In this document: in pieces, positions 35,390 through 43,438 of the stretch
Numbering within the stretch: position 1 is the first letter of the stretch
Layout: each line of letters begins with the position of its first letter
Assembly (NCBI GenBank): GCA_043782485.1
Contig: JAYWAL010000055.1
Span: forward strand, 1 to 64,000
Length of the DNA stretch: 64,000 nt
Direction of reading: 5' to 3'
DNA from: JANXUC01 sp043782485
Lineage (GTDB): Bacteria > Acidobacteriota > Terriglobia > Terriglobales > Acidobacteriaceae
Notes under the pieces: model-generated
The model's database searches: none
Seen by the model: only the letters and a program-made list of their open reading frames with translations
Told to the model about the DNA's origin: nothing
Position numbers and translations under genes: made by a program

Positions 35390-35707
35390 GTGGATCGGCA
35401 TTTCCTGGTGGTTTGGGAGTTTTTCGTTCGTCTCGGGGCTGAGGCCGAATTTGAGTGTGCTTATGGGTCTTCTGGAGCCTGGGTGCGGCTGTTTGCAGGC
35501 CATCCTGGTTACCTTGGTACGGAGTTGTCGCAGGACCTGGAGCAGCCTCGCCGGTATTTCACATTCGACCGGTGGGTGTCGCGGGCGGCCTACGGGACTT
35601 TTCGGGCGGCTTGCGCGGCGGAATATATGGCGGTGGATCGTCAAGGGGAAGGTTTGACCGAACGCGAGACGGAAATTGGGCGATTCGAAATCGTGGATCG
35701 CGGCTAG
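35390..35707 (+). CDS. Small antibiotic-biosynthesis-monooxygenase-like (ABM fold) protein
   Basis: A 105-residue protein matching the dimeric ferredoxin-like ABM fold. It starts with a beta strand (FLVVWEFFVRLGAEAEFECAYG), and has the conserved HPGYLGTELSQDLEQPRRYF core with a final FDRWVSRAAYGTFR region. Such proteins act as small monooxygenases or degradation enzymes; the substrate is unknown. GAGAGAGG precedes the GTG start. It is convergent with gpsA. Confidence 0.68.
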   Translation: MDRHFLVVWEFFVRLGAEAEFECAYGSSGAWVRLFAGHPGYLGTELSQDLEQPRRYFTFDRWVSRAAYGTFRAACAAEYMAVDRQGEGLTERETEIGRFEIVDRG

Positions 35708-35723
35708 TCAGTTTCCGTGCGGG

Positions 35724-36740
35724 TCAATCCATTTCGCTCTTCGCAGGGCGAGTCATGAGTTCCTGGATGGCTTCGCTCGGGGACTTGCCGTGTTGCAGAA
35801 TTTGGTACATTTGTTGCGTGATTGGAATGTCGATGCTATGACGTTGCGCCAGACCAACGGCCGCGTGTGTAGTGTGGACGCCTTCCGCCACGGTGCCGCG
35901 CATTCCGGCGATGATTTGCGGGAGCTTGCGCCCGCGCCCCAATTCAACGCCGACGCTGCGGTTGCGGGAGAGGGAACCCGTGCAGGTGAGGACCAGGTCT
36001 CCCAGGCCCGACAGGCCAGCGAGGGTCTCGGGGCGGCCGCCGCAGGCCACCGCAAGGCGAGTCATTTCCGCAAGTCCGCGCGTGATGAGCGCAGCGACGG
36101 AATTGTGGCCGAGGTCCAGACCGGCACAAATTCCGGCGGCGATGGCGATGGTGTTCTTAAGCGCGCCGCCCAGCTCGACGCCGGTGATGTCGTCGTTGGT
36201 GTAGACGCGGAAATTAGGATCACTGAATTCGCGTTGGATGATTTCCGCGAGTTCCGCGTCGGGGGAGGCGATGGTTATGGCGGTCGGATCGCCGCGCCCA
36301 ACTTCTCGGGCGAACGACGGGCCGCTGAGTGCGCCGACGCGCGGCCGGAAACCTTGGTGCTGTTGGACGACTGCGCCGATTACTTCACTAATGCGCAGGT
36401 AGCTGGTTTCTTCAATGCCTTTCGTGGCACTAACCAGGAGAGTTTGGGGTGTAAGGTGGAGAGCAATTTCCTGGAACACACGGCGGCAGTGGTGGGAAGG
36501 CATGACGCTGACGACAATCTCGGCGTCTTTGAGAGCGTCAGCATAGATGGTTGTGGTGGCGACTTCGGCGGGAATTTTCAATCCGGGCAGGTAAAGCGGG
36601 TTTTCGCGATGCGATGCGATGGAATCGCATACCTCCGGCTCATAAGCCCAGAGTCTTACGCTGTGGCGGTTGGTGCGCGTCAGAACGATGGCCAGCGCCG
36701 TGCCCCACGCACCCGCGCCTAGTATGGCAATGCGCCTCAC
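35724..36740 (-). CDS. gpsA: Glycerol-3-phosphate dehydrogenase [NAD(P)+]
   Basis: GpsA reduces dihydroxyacetone phosphate to sn-glycerol-3-phosphate, the backbone of phospholipids. The 338-residue protein has the nucleotide loop GAGAWG (8-13), NPLYLPG, SATKGIE, the SGPSFAREV segment, the catalytic-lysine region GALKNTIAIAAGI and SGLGDLVLTCTG. The GTG at 36740 with GAGG upstream was chosen; an earlier in-frame TTG lies inside plsY. It begins ten bases after plsY, which uses its product. Confidence 0.94.
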   Translation of the reverse strand: MRRIAILGAGAWGTALAIVLTRTNRHSVRLWAYEPEVCDSIASHRENPLYLPGLKIPAEVATTTIYADALKDAEIVVSVMPSHHCRRVFQEIALHLTPQTLLVSATKGIEETSYLRISEVIGAVVQQHQGFRPRVGALSGPSFAREVGRGDPTAITIASPDAELAEIIQREFSDPNFRVYTNDDITGVELGGALKNTIAIAAGICAGLDLGHNSVAALITRGLAEMTRLAVACGGRPETLAGLSGLGDLVLTCTGSLSRNRSVGVELGRGRKLPQIIAGMRGTVAEGVHTTHAAVGLAQRHSIDIPITQQMYQILQHGKSPSEAIQELMTRPAKSEMD

Positions 36741-36750
36741 AGGAGAAGCC

Positions 36751-37350
36751 TCATTTCTGGCCTGTCGCAAAGCGGTTTTCGGTGCCGCGCATCAATCGTC
36801 GAATGTTCTCGTGATGTGCGACTATGATCAGAACGCAGGCGGAAAACACCAAGTTGAGCGCGCTTGTTCCGGGGTGCTCCAGGACAAGGAAAACCACGGG
36901 AAAACACAGAGCTGCAACGATAGAGCCGAGAGAGATATAGCGGAACAGCGCCACGACGAGCAGAAAAACTATCACCATCAGCAGAACCGCCCGCGGTGCC
37001 AGGCAGAGAAAGGCTCCTAGAGCCGTGGCCACGCCCTTGCCGCCGCGCCAGCCCAACCATATGGGAAACATGTGCCCAACAATGGCAAAGAGGGCGGCTA
37101 AAGCCATCCAAAGGGTGGCGGCCTCGGGATGAAAATGCCGAGCTAGGGCGGCCGCCACAAAGCCCTTCAGCGCGTCCAACGCCAGGGTGGCAATGCCCAG
37201 TCCTGGGGAAGTCCGCGCCACATTGGTAGCGCCCGTATTTCCACTGCCCGTCTTGCGCACGTCGTCGCCGCGAAAAATCCGTACGATCAAATACCCAAAC
37301 GGGATTGATCCCAGCAGGTAGCTCGTAATGGTTGTGAATAAAAAATTCAT
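36751..37350 (-). CDS. plsY: Glycerol-3-phosphate acyltransferase PlsY
   Basis: PlsY transfers an acyl group from acyl-phosphate to glycerol-3-phosphate in the inner membrane. The 199-residue protein has about five membrane segments and the family motifs GSIPFGYLI, TGSGNTGATNVAR and WRGGKGVATALGAFL. The ATG at 37350 lacks a ribosome site but has a TAAGAT box seven bases before it, so an internal promoter with a leaderless start is possible. It sits between thpR and gpsA in one leftward run. Confidence 0.92.
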   Translation of the reverse strand: MNFLFTTITSYLLGSIPFGYLIVRIFRGDDVRKTGSGNTGATNVARTSPGLGIATLALDALKGFVAAALARHFHPEAATLWMALAALFAIVGHMFPIWLGWRGGKGVATALGAFLCLAPRAVLLMVIVFLLVVALFRYISLGSIVAALCFPVVFLVLEHPGTSALNLVFSACVLIIVAHHENIRRLMRGTENRFATGQK

Positions 37351-37360
37351 GAAGACAATC

Positions 37361-37987
37361 TTAGGCAGGGATGCCGGTTTTTGGCTGTTCGGCTGAGGAG
37401 CCGCTCCCCTCCCGCAACTCAAACGCCGCCAACTTCAAATAGCGAGAGCCGTTCGATGATGTCTTGCTCTCGTAAAGAAAAAATTCTCGCGCCGCAATTG
37501 TACCGAAGTCGGGAGCTGGCCTGGCGGCCAACACCTGCTGCAAACGCTCGAATCGCGAGTTCGATTTCTCGTTGGGTACTCGCGGCGCCGCAGATCCACC
37601 CCGCGCCAGCGTCAAGTGCGGCGTATATGCGTGTTCGTCGCGAGGAATCGCCAGCCGAGCCAGCCCATCATCCACAGCGGAGGCCAACCTCGTCAACGTT
37701 GTGCCTCCATCAACCCCCACCCAGAAGACCCGCGCTGCCCGCGCATTCGGGAAAAACCCATACCCGCGAAGCGCCAGGGAAATCGGTTCGGCATGGATCG
37801 CCGTCAGTGCCGCCTCGATCCCAGGAACCGCATCCGCATCGTGTTCCCCAAGAAACTTCAGCGTTACGTGCAACGACTCGGCCTTCGCCCACCGCGCTTT
37901 GGGAGCAAATCCTTCCAATCCGCGCAGGTACACGGCGATCTTCTCGCGCGCGGCGTCGTCTAAATCCAAAGCCACAAATAGTCGCAT
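37361..37987 (-). CDS. thpR: RNA 2',3'-cyclic phosphodiesterase
   Basis: A 2H phosphoesterase that opens 2',3'-cyclic phosphates on RNA. The two catalytic H-x-T motifs are H40-V-T42 (HVTLKF) and H124-L-T126 (HLTLAR). Length is 208 residues, slightly longer than usual because of a loop after the second motif and a serine-rich tail. The ATG at 37987 lies two bases after the cinA stop, a pairing often seen in bacterial genomes. Confidence 0.9.
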   Translation of the reverse strand: MRLFVALDLDDAAREKIAVYLRGLEGFAPKARWAKAESLHVTLKFLGEHDADAVPGIEAALTAIHAEPISLALRGYGFFPNARAARVFWVGVDGGTTLTRLASAVDDGLARLAIPRDEHAYTPHLTLARGGSAAPRVPNEKSNSRFERLQQVLAARPAPDFGTIAAREFFLYESKTSSNGSRYLKLAAFELREGSGSSAEQPKTGIPA

Positions 37988-37989
37988 GG

Positions 37990-39234
37990 CTACATCAATT
38001 TCCGCCGAATCATATCCAGCGCCTGCTGCGAGGCGAAGCGCCGGACCCGCTGCCGGTCTCCCGAGTAGAGCCGCTCCACCACATCCGTCCCATCTTCATC
38101 AGCGATGGCGTGAAATACCAACCCCACGGGCTTTTCGGCGGACCCGCCCGTTGGTCCAGCCACGCCGGTTAGGCCAATCCCGATTGTGGCGCTGCAACGG
38201 TCTCGCGCCCCTTCCGCCAAAGCCGCCGCCACCTCGCGGCTTACGGCGCCATACTCCTCCAACAACGCGGCGGGAACATCCGCAAGGCGGGTCTTAAGCT
38301 CATTGGAATAGACCACCATGCCACCCAGAAAATACCGCGAACTGCCAGCCACGGAAGTTAACCGCTCCGCCAATAACCCGCCGGTGCAGGATTCCGCGAC
38401 AGCCACGGTTGCGCTCCGCATCTGTAAGTAGTACCCAGCAATCTGTTCCAAAGACTCACCGTTGGTGGAAAATACGCTATCGTCGAGTTCGTCTTCGATT
38501 TCTCCCGCCAATTCATCAATCCGCTGTTGCGCCGCTTCCAGCGTTGCCGCATTGGATCGCAAATGGAGTTCGATCTCCCCCACCCCAGCCAGGATCGTCG
38601 TCTGCACGTCGGTGTATTGCTTGTAGATAGGCGCAACCAGAGAATCGCACTGAGATTCCCCCATCATGGCAATCTTCAGCACGCGCGTGGCAATGAATCG
38701 CGTCGGCAGCTTCGCACGCAACCGTTCCACGCATTCCGTCGTGAACATGTTTTTCAACTCATGGGGGGGGCCGGGCAGCAAAATGACAATTCGGTCGCGA
38801 CCTTCATATTTTCCGGCAATCCACTGTCCGGCTGCGGAGCCTTTTGGATTCGGCAATACCACGGCGTTCGCGATCACTTCCGCTTGCTTGCGGTTGTTTG
38901 GGGTCATCACGGACTTGCGTTCGGCGAATCGAGCCTCGAGCACGGCCAGGACCTCGGCATCGCGGCGCAGCGGCAGGTTCAACGCTTCCGCAACAGCCTC
39001 GCGCGTCAGGTCGTCCTCCGTCGGACCCAATCCACCCATGAAAATCACAATGTCCGAGCGCGACAGGGCGTGTTTTGCAATGGAAACAAGGCGCGCTTGG
39101 TCATCGCCGACAACCGTCTTTAAGACGACCTCAACGCCCAGTCGATTCAATTGCTCGGTAAGAAAAAGGGAATTCGTATCCGAGCGGAACGGCGTCAACA
39201 TCTCGGACCCGATGGCAATAATTTCTGCGTTCAC
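37990..39234 (-). CDS. cinA: CinA family protein (NMN deamidase/ADP-ribose pyrophosphatase)
   Basis: A 414-residue two-domain protein. The N-terminal molybdopterin-binding-like (COG1058) domain shows IIAIGSEML, GGLGPTEDDLTREAVA and LPGPPHELK. The C-terminal CinA domain shows VAVAESCTGGLLAERLTSV and GIGLTGVAGPTGGSAEKPVG. CinA proteins recycle pyridine nucleotides and are linked to competence in some Firmicutes. The start is the ATG at 39234, and thpR follows immediately. Confidence 0.93.
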   Translation of the reverse strand: MNAEIIAIGSEMLTPFRSDTNSLFLTEQLNRLGVEVVLKTVVGDDQARLVSIAKHALSRSDIVIFMGGLGPTEDDLTREAVAEALNLPLRRDAEVLAVLEARFAERKSVMTPNNRKQAEVIANAVVLPNPKGSAAGQWIAGKYEGRDRIVILLPGPPHELKNMFTTECVERLRAKLPTRFIATRVLKIAMMGESQCDSLVAPIYKQYTDVQTTILAGVGEIELHLRSNAATLEAAQQRIDELAGEIEDELDDSVFSTNGESLEQIAGYYLQMRSATVAVAESCTGGLLAERLTSVAGSSRYFLGGMVVYSNELKTRLADVPAALLEEYGAVSREVAAALAEGARDRCSATIGIGLTGVAGPTGGSAEKPVGLVFHAIADEDGTDVVERLYSGDRQRVRRFASQQALDMIRRKLM

Positions 39235-39261
39235 AATGCAGCCATAATACCCGTTACGGCG

Positions 39262-40302
39262 CTATTCCGGCGGCAGTGGCAGGCCCGCCAGGTCCCAGCC
39301 CAGGATGTGGATCGTATCGCTGTTCGCCAGGATTGCCGACCGCCCTGGCGCAAACGCCAACCCAACCAGACCTTGCCCGGAGACCTCGAGCGACGCCTCC
39401 AGCCGCGGAGAAATTTTGACAATGCCGCGCTGCCCGCGCAGCGACGCAGCCACATACAGATTTCCGTCGAGATCAAACGCAAGTCCCTGCGGGCGTCCGA
39501 GCCCCTGGAAGTAGACCGACACCTCGCCGTGGGGATTGACACGGTAAATCGAATCGTAGCTTGAGGTCGAAGGCCCACACACGAATAAGTCTCCACCCGG
39601 TCCGATCGCCAGGTGATAAGCGGCTACGCTGGGTTCCAGCGTGGCGTGAACGAAGATCTGCCGGTCCGCCCCAATCTTGAAAATTGTCCCGCTACGGTCG
39701 CCGACGAACAGGTTGCCTTCCCGGTCGAATGCAATCCCGGTCGCCACGCCCAGGCCCTCGGCGTACAAGGACATCTGTCCCGTCGGCGAAACCCGGTGCA
39801 CATTCCCCTCGAACCTTGAGGAAACATAAATGTCGCCCGTCCGGTCCAGCGCCAGCCCGGTGGCGTTCATCAAGTCAGAGACAAATGGCCGTACTGCATA
39901 GTCTGTGCCAATTCTGAAAACAGACACAGGAACTTTGTCGCCACGCGACCCCGAAAACGTGGCATAGATGTTTCCTGCCGCATCCACCACGGGATTGCCC
40001 ACCGAGTGCAGACTCGCCGCGATGGGGAGAGCCATGAGAATGTCGACTGCATTGCTGGTGTGCCCGTTGGCAACGACCACGGCGCGGCCGGAGGGCGCGC
40101 CGTCCGGCAGGCGAACTACCAAGAAGTCATCGGCGCCGATCACCACGGATCCGACTCGCTTCCCAAACCGAACCTCGGGCCGCTGCGTTCCATTCGGCAG
40201 CAATCCAGCTCCGCGAAAGCGAACCTCGCCGCCAGGCAGGGACGAACGAGGAAAAACTGACTCCAAATGAGGCAACCCGTTGCTTGGCGCGGAGGTGGTC
40301 AT
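39262..40302 (-). CDS. TIG-like plus NHL/SMP-30-type beta-propeller protein
   Basis: A 346-residue protein. Residues about 8-85 form an IPT/TIG-like beta domain (VFPRSSLPGGEVRFRGAGL onward); the rest is a six-bladed propeller with recurring D-x-x-GNIY/GNLF strands (DAAGNIYATFSG, DREGNLFVGDRSG, DLDGNLYVAASL). No signal peptide is visible from the ATG at 40302, which has AAGGA upstream. The frame is open further upstream but overlaps pgpA. Substrate and partner are unknown; lactonase activity cannot be claimed. Confidence 0.75.
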   Translation of the reverse strand: MTTSAPSNGLPHLESVFPRSSLPGGEVRFRGAGLLPNGTQRPEVRFGKRVGSVVIGADDFLVVRLPDGAPSGRAVVVANGHTSNAVDILMALPIAASLHSVGNPVVDAAGNIYATFSGSRGDKVPVSVFRIGTDYAVRPFVSDLMNATGLALDRTGDIYVSSRFEGNVHRVSPTGQMSLYAEGLGVATGIAFDREGNLFVGDRSGTIFKIGADRQIFVHATLEPSVAAYHLAIGPGGDLFVCGPSTSSYDSIYRVNPHGEVSVYFQGLGRPQGLAFDLDGNLYVAASLRGQRGIVKISPRLEASLEVSGQGLVGLAFAPGRSAILANSDTIHILGWDLAGLPLPPE

Positions 40303-40321
40303 GGTTCCTTTCCTGGAAAAT

Positions 40322-40822
40322 CTAAGCCAGCACACCAAAATGCAGCAACAGTTGCATGACCGCCAGTGCGTAGATTCCCGCCCCAACGTCGTCCACCACA
40401 ATTCCTGTGCCTTCGGGAAACCGCTCCAAGAGGCGAATCGGGGGCGGCTTCACAATATCGAAGGCTCTAAAAAGTATAAAGGCCGCCAGCAGGGATTGCC
40501 ACGTGATGGGTGCTCCAATCAGCGCAATCAACTGCCCTGCCGTTTCGTCGATCACGACAAATTGAGGATCTTCGGCCGCCGCCGCCCGCGCCACCAAGGT
40601 TGCCGCTGGAATGCCAACCGCCACCGCCAAAGCGGCCAATCCGGCGCAAACGTAAGGCTGGAAGCTAGAAGCCAGGTGCAAGAAATGCGCAAGTAGCCAC
40701 CACAGCAGCACCGTCGCCGCCGAACCCCACGAACCCGGCCCGGGGTGCAAATAGCCGGTTCCGAAGAACGTTGCAATGAGGCGCGCCCACAGCGGCGCCG
40801 CGCTAAGGTCCGGCCGCGTCAT
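40322..40822 (-). CDS. pgpA: Phosphatidylglycerophosphatase A
   Basis: PgpA removes the phosphate from phosphatidylglycerophosphate to give phosphatidylglycerol at the inner membrane. The 166-residue protein has the family motifs FGTGYLHPGPGSWGSA, FVVIDETAGQ, LFRAFDIVKPPPIR and GIVVDDVGAGIYA, with about four membrane segments. Its ATG overlaps the yacG stop by ATGA. Together with plsY and gpsA it makes this leftward run rich in phospholipid synthesis. Confidence 0.92.
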   Translation of the reverse strand: MTRPDLSAAPLWARLIATFFGTGYLHPGPGSWGSAATVLLWWLLAHFLHLASSFQPYVCAGLAALAVAVGIPAATLVARAAAAEDPQFVVIDETAGQLIALIGAPITWQSLLAAFILFRAFDIVKPPPIRLLERFPEGTGIVVDDVGAGIYALAVMQLLLHFGVLA

Positions 40823-41022
40823 CCTTCGTCTGAGGGATTGGAGTCGCGGATCGCGTCCTCAGTGTCTTGCACAGGGGAAGAAATCACGTATCCGCCGCTG
40901 GCCCATTTTCCCAAGTCAATCATTCGACAACGTTCGCTACAAAAAGGGAAGTCCTCGTTGGTGGCGGCCACTTCCTGTTTCTTGCAAGTCGGGCATTGCA
41001 GCTTTTTAGGGGGATTTGCCAT
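40819..41022 (-). CDS. yacG: DNA gyrase inhibitor YacG, zinc-binding
   Basis: A 67-residue zinc protein with ligands C10-xx-C13 and C28-xxx-C32 (CPTC ... CSERC), then the conserved RMIDLGKWASGGYVI. YacG-type proteins bind GyrB and hinder DNA cutting. The ATG at 41022 has GGAG six bases upstream; an in-frame ATG seven codons earlier is less likely. The gene lies between rimO and pgpA. Confidence 0.9.
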   Translation of the reverse strand: MANPPKKLQCPTCKKQEVAATNEDFPFCSERCRMIDLGKWASGGYVISSPVQDTEDAIRDSNPSDEG

Positions 41023-41053
41023 GGCTATCTCCACAGGGTTCAAGCGAAAATAC

Positions 41054-42595
41054 TCACAGGATGGAAACCTGCAAATCGTAATCGTGCGCCCTGGTCACGC
41101 GGCAGCGGTGAAAATCGCCCGCCCGCAGCTCCATCCCATCCGGCGCGTCGTTGACGAAAACCTTACCGTCAATCTCAGGCGCATGCATTGCCGTGCGACC
41201 TTCCCAGAGCAGGTCCGTCTCCTCGGATGGCCCTTCCAGGAGCAAATCAAATTCCTTGCCCACCAGGGAACGTTTCTTTTTCTTGCTGATCTGGCGCTGA
41301 ATTTGCATCAGCCGCTTGCGCCGTCGTTCGATCTCTCGCTCCGGCAGTTTGGCGTCCAGCGCGTACGCCATCGCGCCTTCCTGATCGGAATAGCCAAACG
41401 CACCCAGCCAATCAAACTCGGCTGCGGTCACAAATTCACAAAGCTCGTCAAAGTCGCGTTCCGTTTCGCCCGGGAAGCCCACTATAAACGTGGTCCGCAG
41501 CGTCAGCTCCGGCACAATGCGGCGCATCTTTTCAATCGATTTCAGGAATATTTCCGCTCCCGCGCCGCGCCGCATCAGCTTCAATACATTCGGTGACGCA
41601 TGTTGCAGCGGCACATCCATGTAGGAACAAATTTTCTCATGCGAGCCAATTGCTTCCAGCAACCTCGTCGTCACTTTATTGGGATAGGCATACAAAAATC
41701 GCACCCAATGGACGTCCTGAATCTGCGCCAGCCGCTCCAGCAAAAATGCCAGACCGTCTTTCAAGTTCAAGTCTTCGCCGTAGCAAGTGGTGTCCTGGCC
41801 AATGAGCGTAAGCTCGCGCACGCCCGATGCCACCAGTTGTTCCGCTTCCGCCACCACCGATTCAAACTGCCGCGAGCGAAATTGGCCGCGCAACTGGGGA
41901 ATAATGCAGAACGTGCAGGGATGATCGCAGCCCTCGGCGATCTTGATGTAGGCGGAATGCTTTGGTCCCGCGAGCAGGCGCGGTGTGGTTTCGTCGTACA
42001 GATAGTTGGGCAGATCGGCAATGGCGCCTGCCCATTCCGTTCGTCCGAAGCGTCCCTGCAAGGCCCGCGCATCACCCTCGGCGCGACTTTTCGGCCTCTG
42101 TTCGTTCAGAATGACAAACGGTCCGCTCTCGACCCTAGTTGACTGCGGGGCGATACCAGCCGCCGCTAAAATTCCTTCCAGCTCGCCCGTGCCGACTACC
42201 GCGTCCACTTCCGGAATATCTTTCTGGATGTCATTGCGGTACCGCTCCACCAGGCACCCGGCCACCACCAGCTTCTGCGCACGGCCTTCGGTTTTGTACC
42301 GCGCCATCTCCAGAATGGTGTTGACCGACTCCTGCTGCGCGCTCTCAATAAACGAGCAGGTATTGACCACAATGACATCGGCATCGCTGGCGTCGTGGGT
42401 GATTTCCGCCCCGGCGCGGGCCAGCAGACCCATCATGACTTCGCTATCCACCAGATTTTTTGGGCAGCCCAAGCTGACGAAGCCGATTTTTTGAGGTTTC
42501 GGCGAAAGGGAAGTAGGCTGCGGATTCGGTGGGGAAAGGGTCGGGGGACTCAAGACCCTTAGTTTAGCACTGATGGCTCGGGTTTCAGGGCACAT
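41054..42595 (-). CDS. rimO: Ribosomal protein S12 methylthiotransferase RimO
   Basis: RimO adds a methylthio group to an aspartate of ribosomal protein S12. The first cluster uses C44, C80 and C114; the radical-SAM cluster is C223-xxx-C227-xx-C230 (CDHPCTFC); a TRAM-like end (KRSLVGKEFDLLLEG) follows. The 513-residue length exceeds the usual 430-450 because of a proline-rich N-terminus and a loop at about 155-205 between the domains. The ATG at 42595 has no good ribosome site, and a TTG at 42556 is possible. Confidence 0.92.
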   Translation of the reverse strand: MCPETRAISAKLRVLSPPTLSPPNPQPTSLSPKPQKIGFVSLGCPKNLVDSEVMMGLLARAGAEITHDASDADVIVVNTCSFIESAQQESVNTILEMARYKTEGRAQKLVVAGCLVERYRNDIQKDIPEVDAVVGTGELEGILAAAGIAPQSTRVESGPFVILNEQRPKSRAEGDARALQGRFGRTEWAGAIADLPNYLYDETTPRLLAGPKHSAYIKIAEGCDHPCTFCIIPQLRGQFRSRQFESVVAEAEQLVASGVRELTLIGQDTTCYGEDLNLKDGLAFLLERLAQIQDVHWVRFLYAYPNKVTTRLLEAIGSHEKICSYMDVPLQHASPNVLKLMRRGAGAEIFLKSIEKMRRIVPELTLRTTFIVGFPGETERDFDELCEFVTAAEFDWLGAFGYSDQEGAMAYALDAKLPEREIERRRKRLMQIQRQISKKKKRSLVGKEFDLLLEGPSEETDLLWEGRTAMHAPEIDGKVFVNDAPDGMELRAGDFHRCRVTRAHDYDLQVSIL

Positions 42596-42730
42596 CAGGA
42601 CTCTGGCGGTTGATGGTTCAGCGTTCCGGGCTGGACCTTCGGAGTACCCCTCCCACGTCCTTTCACGGCCTCAGGCGTGCTAACCTGAGCAAAGCAAATA
42701 ACATACCCACGCTTAGGGTTAGGAGGGGCA

Positions 42731-43393
42731 ATGTCCCGTCAAGGACAGTTGTTGGCAGTCTGTTTACTTTTAGTGTTGGCCGCGGTCGGTGGCACAGCGC
42801 AGGAACCTGGCTCCGTGTGGGACAAGAAGAACGAGATTGCCGGAATCGTAGAGCGCGACTTTGCTAGTGGCCACGCCATTACGTCGCCGGCGATTCCGCC
42901 GCCCCTGACCGACAATCGCGTCAACATTGGCCGAGGCATGGCATTCCAGGGCAACTACGGCAGACGGCTCCGCACCAGCGACCTCTATGCGCTCACCTTC
43001 GAAGTTCCGGTCGTATACTTGCCGGACCAGGATCTTCTCTCCAGCAATGATCTAGTCCCCGAGGGCTATAAGGCCTTATTCATCACCCCGGGAGTTCGCG
43101 CCAACTTGTTTCCGAATACCTTGGTCTCGCCTTGGGCCGCGGTGGGCGGCGGTTTCGGACGCTTTACCACCTCCAAGACGGGCGTTTTTAACGTGCTGAA
43201 AGTTCCCGGCAAGAGCAGCACAACGAGCGTGTTCCAGTTCGGTTTGGGTGTGGACGTGAAGGTCTGGCGAGCACTGAAATTTCGCGGAGAAGTTCGCGAC
43301 TTTTATTCCGGAGTTCCGGAATTGAATGTGGTCCAAGGCCGCAGCCGCATGCACAACTTCATTGGTGGTGGTGGCGTGGTCTGGGTGTTCTAG
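42731..43393 (+). CDS. Outer-membrane beta-barrel protein
   Basis: A 220-residue exported protein with signal MSRQGQLLAVCLLLVLAAVGGTAQ (in part) and a chain of amphipathic strands (LYALTFEVPVVYL, AAVGGGFGRFTT, FQFGLGVDVKVW, FRGEVRDFYSG) ending in VVWVF. The terminal phenylalanine and strand pattern fit a small eight-strand OmpA/OmpX-like barrel. GGAGGGG precedes the ATG. No ligand or partner can be assigned; the gene stands alone, convergent with the transglutaminase gene. Confidence 0.8.
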   Translation: MSRQGQLLAVCLLLVLAAVGGTAQEPGSVWDKKNEIAGIVERDFASGHAITSPAIPPPLTDNRVNIGRGMAFQGNYGRRLRTSDLYALTFEVPVVYLPDQDLLSSNDLVPEGYKALFITPGVRANLFPNTLVSPWAAVGGGFGRFTTSKTGVFNVLKVPGKSSTTSVFQFGLGVDVKVWRALKFRGEVRDFYSGVPELNVVQGRSRMHNFIGGGGVVWVF

Positions 43394-43438
43394 ACAAATT
43401 CCACTTCAGGTCGTGTAGCACCGCTATTGAACCGCTCG

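Noticed and set aside
35676..36722. 348-residue open frame on the plus strand
   Set aside because: It is the antisense shadow of gpsA, which has full catalytic motifs on the other strand.
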